From contig CM037864.1 in the NCBI GenBank assembly GCA_021292105.1, positions 10,649,898 through 10,713,897 on the forward strand: a DNA stretch of 64,000 bases. Direction: 5' to 3'. Position numbers and translations under genes: made by a program. The notes beneath the pieces are model-generated. The model saw only the letters and a list, made by a program, of their open reading frames with translations, was not told where the DNA came from and ran no database searches. The DNA is from Anadara kagoshimensis. Its lineage: Eukaryota > Mollusca > Bivalvia > Arcoida > Arcidae. Within the stretch, counting starts at the first letter, position 1; the number at the start of each line of letters is the position of its first letter. This document shows positions 13,152 through 22,900 of this stretch, piece after piece.

Positions 13152-16100
13152 AAATAGATTTTCCATTTAGGAGAGAGTTGTGAGTTGATATACTGGAGGG
13201 TTTCCAAATTTCCAAAATCCAAAACTCTCTCTCTCTCAAACACACCCACAACCCAGATGCACCATCTTCACTTTTAAAAAAACTAAACTCTTGACAAGAT
13301 AGTACAATTGTTCTTGATATCTTTACTAGAGTTGTATAAGTGATACTAATTTTATACTCACTCTATGAATTCATTGGACATTTTCTCTACATATTCACTT
13401 GACTGTTTCCTCACAAGAATGTTTCCATACAGTTCCAGAAACAATTCTGTTTTCTCTGTAAAAATTTAAATTTGCAAAAATTAAAAAAAAAAACGAGTTT
13501 TATAATTTTTTGAAATATCAAATCAATGCATTTAACAAATACTTTTTCAACTTTAATTTGTAAAAAAAAAGCATTGATATGATGTAAGAACAAATGTTTG
13601 TGTTTTTTGTTCATGACAATATGACATCAAGACTTAATTCTTCTGTGCAAAAAAAAAAATTAAAAGATTTTACCTATCAAAATGCTTGAATATAAGGACG
13701 GATTGAAATTATAAATGTAAAATCAGGATATTGTTATAAGTTGAAAAGACTTTCAATTTCATAGGATTCAATTTTAAAAAATCAGATTTATACTTTGAAA
13801 TAATCTACCTTGTAAACCCATTCTTTTCTGCTGTTCCAAGGCTATTGCTAAAAATAGCATATCTCTGGCATATAATTCTAGAGAGTTTTCTAAAATGTAA
13901 AACTGAAAAAGACAAGAAAATGATCACAAATTTATCTTTTACTTTAATTCAAGATAAATTAGTTATGAAGTGCCACTGACAGCCATCAATCTTTCTGTAT
14001 ATATATTGCATTTTTATAAAGAAAACAAATAAATTGTTAATCCCTGGTGGAGGTGGGGGTGAGACTTGACTGACTTGACTGAGGGAGGAAATTTTGTTGC
14101 TGATTTGTCTAAAACATTAGCTTTTTAATCAAAAAGCTTCTTACTGTCTAGGTTAAAATCCAGCTCAGAGAGACCCTGATGTCAGTTCACAGGTCAGGGG
14201 TCTGTGATTTTCTCTAGGTACTATGGATTCCTCCACTGTTTCTCTATTGTCTAAGAATTGACAGTCTCCATATAAGTGAAATAGTTGACTCTACTGTAAA
14301 ACACCATTACTCCATCAACATTTTGCTTATAAGTACAAGATCAGTGATTTGTTACTGTTTTTAAAAATACTTTCTGCCATTTAAATTGGGAAAATGTGAT
14401 GCTCCGAAATACAGCAAACTGTTTTATGACACGTTTTCAATAGCTTAGAATTCTCATTGCAAACATTTTTTGGAAAAAGACAACTAGAAATAATTTTTGC
14501 TAGTATATCACTGTTGTTTTTGGGGAAATTTTATTGTTGAAATTGGAAAATTTTTGTCTTTTTACACTAGGGGAAACTACCTTGATTCGGTAATAATTTT
14601 AAGCAAACAAAATCACTAAAGATGCTTTGATTTCTCAAAATGTTTTCTTCTGTATTAGCATCTTGTAGCACAAGTATTAAAAATATCTGAAACAGGGCCA
14701 ATTTTGCCAGTTAGTGAACATAGCTCTGTATGAACTAAATTATTCATTTTATCAGTATCAGAAATATTCCAGAACATTTTAATATAATAAAACTAAGAAC
14801 AAAGTATGTGTTGCCTGTATTTTCTAGAGGTTGGCAATATGATTAAGGGGAATAAAAGGTGGGATGTGGTAGAATGAAGGGTTCTTCATTATTTTTATTT
14901 TTTTCACTAAAAATATGTGAAAATGTCAGTAGACAAACGTTCAGATTATCAGTAACATTTTAACTTAATTGAGATGACTTGAGACAAGCATGTGCATATG
15001 AAATCAACATGGTATGGTCGGCTTATAATTTATTGGTGTATCTTGATAATTTATAATATTTATATTTACATGAAGTTTCCGATTGTGATGACGATGTGAT
15101 CTTGAAGTTGTCTGTAACACATGGCGTAAATCACCAGCACCAACTAATAATATTCACATCATCTGAAAGTAGATCAATTCATTCTATAAATATAAAACAT
15201 CCTTTTAAAAATATGTGACCAAAAGATGGCTCTTTTCAGAATGTTGTGACAGTATTCTTTTTTTTTTCTAATGATTTGAAACACCTTTCTTTTTGGCAAC
15301 ACAGCTTATCAGTTACTGGTATTTTTTTCAGAGATAACCATGATAACTCAGGGATTTTTCTCGTCTTGTTGGAAAAAGGACCTTGGGATGAAATTGGGAA
15401 GAATGCTTGATAAACAATTGATTTTGGAAAAAATCACAATAACATAATAGAAATTTTATACTGATAATTGAACAAATTATATCAGTGTTCACATCACAGC
15501 AAAATAGCAGAAGCAGAGAGCAACATAAAATGCAGGTTAATTTCAAGCGAAATCATTTATCAGAACGAGATAACTATCTCAGACTAAGAGCCTAAGATCT
15601 TGTGGTTTTTTTTTAAATTGATAATTGTAGCCAGTGGGGATTTTTTTTACTACAGGATTGGGAAAAAATTCATGCTCTTTTGCATTGGCAAATGGTCCCT
15701 TTACCAGACCCTGTGGGCACCCAGAAAAACCCCTGTAAATGAATTGGCAAACTGTAGATAAATAGTCAACATATATAAAATATAACTTACTTGATTGATT
15801 GATTGAATGGGGTTTAATGTTCGAGTAAAGAATATTTCACTTATATCTAGATATCACCAGCTTTAAGTGCAGTGGCAGAAATTTTATTTTTAACGTGAGC
15901 TCAGGTAATCCAAAGGACTCTGTAACTTTCATTTCTAAATGCTGAGTGCTTGGCGAAAGAACAGTCACTACCTATTTTCAAGTCTTGGTCAGACTCAACA
16001 GAGGTTCAAACCCACAAACTCCTACATTTGAAGCAAGTACTCTACCAACTGAGCTATGGTAGAGGTCTATGAAAATATAAGCCTTTGACAATGTTTTCTG

Positions 16101-16595
16101 TATTCAGCGATAACCATTTTATCACTAGTTTTATAAACATACCTGAACAACCATCTTTATCTAACTTTAAATTCTTCAAAGCAGAAATGCAATCTGAAAA
16201 TACATGAAATATTTGTAGTATTTTGATTTCATTTTAAACTGGAATTGCAAATTAAACAAGTTTGGGACCCCTCCAACTTTAGGTACAAACATTCATGCCT
16301 CAAATTTCAAGTGATTTAACCATGTCAGTCTATAGTTGATGCACTCGTGTCTCTCTACCATATTTCCCCATTTTACAATTATTTATTCAATCATCTTCAA
16401 TGGAGAGAGAGAGAGAGAGAGAGTTTAAATGTTTCCAATGAAACCAAAATACCAGATTATCAAAATTGGACAAAAACAAGCAACTGGCAAAATTTTAATT
16501 TTCCAAAATCGATAAATTGTGTTGTTACCCTTGTCCTGAAGATCCAGAGCAGGACTAAAACCCCACCATGTAACTGTTCCAAAACCGTCTGTCAT
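4048..16595 (-). CDS. DNAAF3: Dynein axonemal assembly factor 3 (16 exons)
   Basis: Cytoplasmic factor that helps preassemble outer and inner dynein arms for cilia and flagella (Chlamydomonas PF22 orthologue). I joined exons at 16595-16529, 16193-16143, 15143-15070, 13902-13809, 13455-13362, 12892-12829, 11999-11917, 11178-11085, 10249-10127, 9750-9628, 9067-8935, 8277-8158, 7240-7126, 6037-5963, 5542-5461 and 4116-4048. Every join uses GT-AG and the phases agree, giving about 486 residues; the human protein is somewhat longer. Diagnostic matches are [17 protein letters not shown] at the N terminus, [34 protein letters not shown] and [13 protein letters not shown]. An acidic, low-complexity insert is encoded by exon 12 ([17 protein letters not shown]). 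The ATG at 16,595 is chosen because it aligns with the family start. Exon 3 shows a frame problem at its 5' edge (see findings). The last exon ([20 protein letters not shown], then stop) is the least certain. Confidence 0.9.
4463..4811 (+). mobile_element. tRNA-derived SINE, family A, with 13-bp TSD
   Basis: Full copy. The tRNA-like head reads 'gtagctcagatggtagagtg' (A box) and 'catgtgtttgagccc' (B box). The body contains 'cgccaaccaattgacattac' and 'tgacattaaataccatt'-like tail ending in the short 'actcaactt' repeats. It is flanked by the exact direct repeat CTTTTCACTCTTG at 4450-4462 and 4812-4824, the mark of retroposition. It lies inside the last DNAAF3 intron. Confidence 0.85.
6110..6510 (+). 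repeat. Family D repeat with internal 44-bp tandem array
   Basis: Six units of about 44 bp (roughly 6,117-6,390), each reading like 'accacaaacataccagtcta' then 'tgtccaaatcacagtcccaa', precede the usual family-D body ('gaacatccaccagaaaagta', 'tgtatagctagctatacccg'). The single-copy start of family D has been multiplied here. It sits in DNAAF3 intron 13, just beside exon 14. Confidence 0.7.
6690..7060 (+). mobile_element. SINE family C copy
   Basis: Carries the family-C series: 'gatcacaacacttctcacca', 'aggtgtgaatcccacttgag', 'gtttgcttgcagaaggttgt', 'ctctaggcactctgatttcc', and a tail with 'ccattactcaaccccactcc'. Ends are approximate. Lies in DNAAF3 intron 13, close to exon 13. Confidence 0.55.
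7583..7803. mobile_element. Inverted-repeat MITE (copy of the 55-kb element)
   Basis: Starts with 'tagataaacaacattgacct' and ends with its mirror 'aggtcattgttgtttgccta'. The two ends form terminal inverted repeats of about 30 bp with mismatches. No internal coding sequence. Confidence 0.6.
7798..8075. mobile_element. Second MITE copy, adjacent
   Basis: Immediately follows the previous copy and shares internal blocks such as 'tatgaagaatattcatatag' and 'tacatgggtagtgttcagat' with the 55-kb copy. The right end reads 'caggtcaaagttgtttgcct'. The left end is more decayed. Confidence 0.55.
8330..8495. repeat. Dispersed 'kinked' repeat, copy 1
   Basis: Contains 'ctctatataagggccacctg' and 'ggtggcctttatagacaggt', which point in opposite directions. 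The same words recur near 26,525-26,705, 31,000-31,530 and 35,755-35,830, so this is an interspersed family with inverted ends. No coding potential. Confidence 0.45.
8600..8920 (+). mobile_element. tRNA-derived SINE, family A, diverged
   Basis: The head 'gggtagctcagtaggtaaag' and B-box-like 'gtgagttctaacccaa' are clear. The body has 'aagtcactggatcctttgg' and 'cacattaaagaaccctctct'. The tail is 'tcaatcaatcaattgg'. It ends about 15 bp before the donor side of DNAAF3 exon 11. Confidence 0.7.
9235..9395 (-). mobile_element. SINE family C fragment
   Basis: Reverse-oriented family-C words: 'tgttggaggaaaccagagta', 'tttctcacactaaaatcaaa' and 'gattgagattcaaactatgg'. Short and diverged. Confidence 0.4.
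10336..10671 (+). mobile_element. tRNA-derived SINE, family A, 5'-truncated, with TSD
   Basis: Begins inside the tRNA-like region ('gtaagtgggaggtagtgggt', 'tcgctccc') and runs through the family-A body to 'gacgttaaacaccattactc' plus repeated 'aactc'. The direct repeat ATTTGTCAAA at 10326-10335 and 10672-10681 marks the insertion. Lies in DNAAF3 intron 8. Confidence 0.8.
10700..10850 (+). repeat. Interspersed repeat, family D
   Basis: Has 'accaatccatgcccaaatta', 'aaacttccaccagggaagtg' and 'gtgctctggaagagtaaggg', the family-D order. It sits directly after the family-A SINE. Confidence 0.6.
12373..12716 (-). mobile_element. tRNA-derived SINE, family A
   Basis: Near-full copy in reverse: tail 'gagtaatggtgtttaacatc', body 'gaatatttcacttatatcga', then B box (reverse of 'gggtttgaaccca' region) and A box in 'ctaccatctgagctatcaca'. 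A clean TSD could not be seen. Lies in DNAAF3 intron 6. Confidence 0.75.
13095..13149. repeat. (CT)n microsatellite
   Basis: About 55 bp of uninterrupted CT dinucleotides within DNAAF3 intron 5, with shorter CT runs nearby at about 12,984-13,000 and 13,226-13,238. The flanks are themselves duplicated ('gagagttatgagttgatgtg' and 'gagagttgtgagttgatata'). Confidence 0.9.
15791..16068 (-). mobile_element. tRNA-derived SINE, family A, older copy
   Basis: Reads 'gattgattgattgaatgggg', 'aagaatatttcacttatatc', 'tgcttggcgaaagaacagtc' and ends with the reverse tRNA head 'ctaccaactgagctatggta'. Lies in DNAAF3 intron 2, just downstream of exon 2. Confidence 0.7.
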
Positions 16596-16959
16596 TTTTT
16601 GTTGATGTTTTTGGACGTAATTCTGAGTTTTAAAGCCGAATCCAGACTTGTCGTCTGTGATATGTCCAGTCACGCCGCATCCACAGTAGCCATTCGTAAA
16701 CAAACCAGTTCCGCACAAAATGGAATTTAAATGTGGATGATAAAAATAATATTTCTTTCATATTAAAATTCAATGAATTATATATCATATACATATTTGT
16801 TTTAACAATATTTTGCCTTTAAAAAGAAATAAATTTAATAAATTTCATAATTTGCCCCTGTCCTACAAGATGTCTGCGCCCATGATGAAAAACGAGAAAA
16901 GCACTTGATCTATTATTTAGAAAGTTAATTACAGCTTTACAACATTAATAGTCAAAAAG
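16596..16959. promoter_or_regulatory. Bidirectional promoter region DNAAF3 / CWF19L1
   Basis: The start codons of two divergent genes, DNAAF3 on the minus strand and CWF19L1 on the plus strand, lie only 364 bp apart. Both transcription starts and both 5' UTRs must fit here unless upstream exons exist. The DNAAF3-proximal part is relatively GC-rich (for example 'gtccagtcacgccgcatcca'), the centre is AT-rich. No TATA box position could be assigned with confidence. The divergent layout is seen directly; the shared-promoter role is inferred. Confidence 0.6.
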
Positions 16960-19900
16960 ATGTCCGGAAAACCGCTTAGATTGTGAGTAAACTTTCTGTT
17001 TATTTTGCGCATTTTATTAGATCTATATATTTTCGTTTTTCTTATCCTTTACACTACAAATAAATGCCCCTACCCCTGAAAAACCCCTGAAAACTATCTC
17101 CATTGGGATGCAGGTCCAACGTTTTCATAGAGTGAATTACCGGGAGGGTTTACCTGGACCTTCTATATTTGCAAAGGAGAAAAAAAACCTTTTCATAAAT
17201 GAATATGGTTACCAGTATAATAAATTGAAAATTTTGCTACAATGGCTAACTTTCTTGCTGCCAAATCAATTTTCAATGCAACATTGGCAGTGCCAAATTG
17301 AAGTTCACAATGTGAAATGATATGACATCAACAATAGATTATGACGTCAGATGTGCTTGTAGTCATATGACATCATTAGTTAATTGTAGATTATAATCTC
17401 AATAGTCAACATTTTACATTTTTGTTTACTTTTCAGACAAATTTGAGTATCTCTTAGTATTTTAACCAAGAGTTATCAATTCCATTGAAAGGACGTATGT
17501 GTCTGTATGGCAGGCTGTCGGTAGAGTACACATTTTCTGTTTGGCAGCAAGAGGGTTTTGCCAGTCTAGTAGTAGTATTTCTTAATAACACAAAATGACT
17601 TTTCTACTACAGGTTGGTCAGTGGTGATGTAGATGGACATTTTGACCAGTTGTTTTCAAGAATTCGAAGCTTGCAGAGTAAAAGTGGAAATTTTGATGTA
17701 AGAATTCTACGACTTTATGTCTTGGAGTGTTTGTTTCTCCTATAGACATTTGAGACTAATCATACATTAATGATAAATGATTAAAATAACACAGAAAAAA
17801 TCTTGTTCTACAGAAATACAATATTGTAATGTCTAAACAACTAATAAAGTTGAATCCCCAAAATAATTGGGTGTCTTGTGACTTACTGTTGTTCGTGACA
17901 ACGAATTATGCTTTATTTCATGTTTCTATAGCAAACCAAATAAATCTGAATAAAAATTGATATTATTCTCTTACTTGTACCTAGTCGCAACAGGAAATCT
18001 GTATGCGCATCTGTGATTAGTGTAGAATATTTCTGCGCAGAGCAAATGGGGATTTAACATGTTGAAAAACTAGGCGGATCCTGTTGTGCATATGACGTAA
18101 AACATCACCAAGGACATCATTTTCGGTGTAAACATTGTCATTTTTGCTTTGTAAAATCCCCATAGAGCCAACATTTTCTACAGAAATACTCTATGACAAT
18201 CGTGGATGCGTATACAGACTTTCAGTTACAACTAGGCACAATATCAATCCTTATTCAAATTTATTTAATTTTCTATAGAAATAAAGACTATTTCACTGTC
18301 ACCAACAAACCGGCTCAGACAGTGGTGGTCTTATGTGCGGGTTTACAGCTTCTCTAACTTTAAAAACAAATGTATATAGTGATATTATTACTAATTTATG
18401 TATCACAAACTACCTAATTCTTCAGAATTTAATGTCTACCTTTAAGGTAGTTCCATACCATAGTGACGTCGTCGTTTTGTGCGTACGGTCAAATAATCTC
18501 CATGACATAATGGTTAATTTAAATGCAAGACACTTTTGGTTTCTAAGCATGACAAAAAAATATTAAAGCTTATTTGTTGATAACAGTAGTCAAAATTTGA
18601 TCATTTATGTCGTGAAAATGGCCACCAGGTGGCGCTTCAGAACTTCTTAAGGAAGTCGAATACCTGCCCTGAAATTTTGGCATGTTGAATGGTTTATGCC
18701 CATGTACAACATATCAAAATTTCAATATGTGTTTTCAGGCGATTTGTAAAGTATGGAACTACCTTAAGTATTTGTCTACCTGTGTAAAATGAATACATGT
18801 CTAATTTATTTAAACAAAATCTTCAGTCACAATGGGAAGTTCTCTGTATATATACTGATAATGTGATTTTCTTTACAGCTACTTTTATGTGTTGGTAATT
18901 TTTTTGGTGATGATGCCAGTAAATGGGAACCCTATGTCAGTGGAGAGATCAAAGGTAGGTAACTCAGACAAGTTTACTGTACATCTGACTTTCTTTATGC
19001 ACAGGCTGTATATTTTTTAACAGTTACCCTCAGACTAAAATGGAGACCGTGATGGCCTAATGGATAAGACGTCAATCTACAAATCCAGGGTCTCTCATCA
19101 CTGGGAGTTCGAGTCTCGCTCAGACAACATATGGGAATATGAATTTTCTTTGCCATTGGGCTTTACTGGTTCACCTGTATCAGTATAATGTGACTGGGGG
19201 AATGGTGCGCTTGTCTGCAGTGTACTGACTCAGTGAGCTAGCACCTTAAAGTCGCCCAGAGTGCATGACCACAAAACACATTCGCACTTCACATACATAC
19301 ACAAACTTGTTCATATATTAATTTATAGAGATTAATAAAGTAGTTCTTGTTGTGAATAGCTAAAAAATTGCTGATGCGACGTTAAGCAACATTCAACTAA
19401 CTCACCAAACCAACCAACTCAGACTAAAGCCATAGAAGAAAGTTCCAACAAATTCAACACTTTATACATGCATTATGACAATTTTCAGAACACCAGATTA
19501 CCAAATGGGGTTTGCCAGTATACCAAGTGATAACACCATAACACTTTTCAGAAACATTTATATTTACTGGATTTGCCATGCTAGATCGGCATGACTTTTA
19601 GTGATGTCATAATCTAAAGACAATCACATAACGTCACCCTGTGGGGAACATAACATCATGTTGCGGTAAAATTCATACGCATCAGGGGTCATGACCCTTA
19701 TTGTCTTTCAATAGGAATTGCAATATAATTGCTTTTGCATGTTTCATCAAAGAGAGATACAATTATATAGTAAGTATTAAATTTTTATTTCAGTTCCAGT
19801 TAGTACACTTATTCTTGGACCAAATGACACCAAGTACGTGCATTACTACCAAGGCAAAGATGGAGCAGAGTTGTGTGAAAATGTTACATATTTAGGTATG

Positions 19901-22900
19901 TTCATGTTTTTGCAGATAAATTATGTAAATGATTGTGTTTTTAAGTAGGATTTTTACTTTTCAATGTCTATCTCCACTGTTGTTTTAATTGAGAAAGTTT
20001 AATCAGTTAATTTTGTACATTTTGGAAAGTAAAATTAATAATTCCAGATCATTCATGATGAAAATATTTCATGCTTAAACAACTGTCATTTGCCGAAGGT
20101 CAACGGTTTTCTCCTGATACTTTGGAGTTGAGTGAGTAATGGTGTTTAACGTCCCAGTCAAGAATATTTCACTTATATCAAGACGTCACCATCTATAGGG
20201 GAAGGTGCAGAAATTTTGCCTGTGCATTGTGCTGATGGCATTATACAGCTGGGTTCTTTATGATGCCAAGCCTACCAAGACACGGGACGTCATTTAAGTT
20301 CCCATCCGAAAGTACCGCGACTTTCATTTCGCAATGCCGAGTGCTTGGCGAAGGAACAGTCACTACCAACTTTTAAGTCTCGGGTTAAACCCGGCCAGGG
20401 ATCGAACTCATGACCTCCCACTTACGTAATGAGCACTCTACCAACTGAGCTACCGCAGTTGTCCCCTGATACTTTGGTTTCTTCCATCATCCTGTAATTA
20501 ACCACATTCATATAACTGAAAGAATCTTGCCTGTTATGTAATATATCATATTTCTCTCCGATTATAAATCAATTTCTTCTGGTTTTAGTTTAACCGTCCA
20601 CCACCTTCGGTAAGTGTGAGATCATGTGTTCGAACCTTGACTGGGTCTGACCAAAGACTTGAAAGTGAGAAGTGACTGTACTTTCGCCAAGCACTCTGCA
20701 TTACTAAATGAAAGTCACTGTTCTTTCGGATGGGATCTTAAAATAAATGAGGTCTTGTGCCACAGTGGGCTTGGCATGATAAAGATTCCTGCTGTATAAT
20801 GCCATCAGCGCAATACACAGGCAAAATTTCTGCAACTTTGCCAATAACTGGCGACTTCTAGATATAAGTGAAATATTCTTGACTGGGGCGTTAAATGCCA
20901 TTACTCAACTCAACTCAACTCAACTCCGCCACCTTCGAATAACTTGTTCATTGTTTACTTTTAGGCAAAACAGGAAAGTTCACTGGTTCCTCAGGTTTAC
21001 AGATTGCTTACCTCAGTGGTCTAGAGAGTTCCACATCAGACGATACACACTTTTCTCAGAAAGAGTTATCTACCCTTACCATGCCTGCCTTATCAACCAA
21101 TGATTATCAGGGTGTAGACATACTGATGACATCACAGTGGTCAAGGGGAGTGGAGAAATATGGGGCACCTGTTGTAAGTAATTAATTAAGTTATGATTTC
21201 ATTATTATCTAGACGTCAATTGATCTTCATTTCCAACCCTACATATGTGTTATACAAAATAGGTGTAAAGTTTAAACTGTTTTCGTCAGCTCATCAAACA
21301 TCAGTTTTCCCATGATCAGAATATATAAAAAGTATGAAAAATTAAGATATTAAAACTACCAGCTGACTAGTGTTTATATTGAAGCATTGATTGGACTTAA
21401 AGTTGGTAAGAAGTATAAAATTTAATGAAGTAAATAAGTTACATGTACAATAGAAGTGGAAAACATCACAACAAATGGCTCTGTTAACAGGTTGAAGGAA
21501 CACCAGAATCTCATTAGTTGATACAAACAGCAGAATATCGTTGGTTGATTGGTCTTATAACAGTAATTATAACACTGTAATCTTATTGATCTTTAGCTGC
21601 AGAAGTTCAATGGTTGATTATTACCGGTACAGGAGAACCCAAAAGACTGATAACTCAAATAGCAGCAGAATCATAGTTTTTGGTAGATATGATATTTTTT
21701 AAAGCACTTGAGTCATTGTGCTCCATAGATAAGTCTAATTTTTTTAAACTTCATTATACTGATAGCAATTTTTTAATGTAATGTTGGACATTTTAAAATG
21801 CACATGTACATATTTCATAAAATACATATGGTAATTTAAAAATAAATTTAAAAATCTTAAAATTTTACTTTACAGGATGGATTTGATACAAGTATTGGAT
21901 CAGAAGCAATATCACAGTTAGCCATGATACTTCGTCCTAGGTACCACTTCTGTGGTCTTCAAGGGGTTTATTATGAAAGACAGCCTTACAGGTAAATTAC
22001 TTGATTTATTGAGATGAAATATTTCTGTGGAAAAGGAAATGTTGCTGCTATTGGGAAATGTCAAAAATGGTGATTTATACACCAGAAGTGATATCTTTGG
22101 TGGCATTATAAATATACACAAAGAATGTCCCATTCGTTTGATTTTTCAACATGTAAAATTCAACATTTTACTCTGTTCAGAGATATTCTATGGAAACTGC
22201 AGATGGGCATAACAAATTTCTGTTAGGACTAAAGGCTCAAATAAGTGAACAATTTCAAATTTTATTCAAGTTTAGTGGATTTTATGTGGAAAGTAAGCAT
22301 ATTTCACTGTCACAAACACAGTGATTCTGATAGTAATTAGTTTACATTTTGTGTTTCAGAAATCATAAAGTTTTGGCCGAGAAAGAACGACATGTAACCA
22401 GATTTCTTGCATTAGCAAATGTTGGCAACAAAGAAAAGAAAAAGGTACATTGAATTTACAATTTATTTTACTAGTATTTTATATTATTTAATCTTTGAAC
22501 TTTTTTTAGACCAGATTGATGTTTTACTTAAAAGAACAAGCATACTCAGCATTGTTGTTAAAACCTTAATTAAACATTACGCTGACTATAGGAGGTAGGC
22601 AAAGCATCTAATTTCATGCAGTTCTTGTTTTTGTTGTTATTGGAATTTTTTGGTTGCGAGTGGTTTGTGATTTGAATTTTACCAGTCTTTCAAGAATCAG
22701 CTTAAAGATCACACCTCTCTATGCTTAGGTTTGAATCCTACTCTGGCAGGTCTTAGAATGAGAATGTTTCTCAGCTCCCTTGCCAAAAGTTGATGCATGG
22801 TTTTCTCCAGGTACTCTTGTTTCCTCCAAGGGCTTCAGTAGCCGTGTGGTCTGAAGTGTGTACATACAGATCACAGCACCTCTCACCTCCTAGGTTTCAA

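Noticed and set aside
13049-13249. Arg-Glu repeat peptide frames over CT microsatellites (also at 47,136 and 53,399)
   Set aside because: Simple translation of (CT)n; no supporting exon structure.
16596-16718. N-terminal extension of DNAAF3 to 16,718
   Set aside because: That upstream start would be TTG, not ATG; the extra residues do not resemble the family, while the ATG at 16,595 aligns with the known start.
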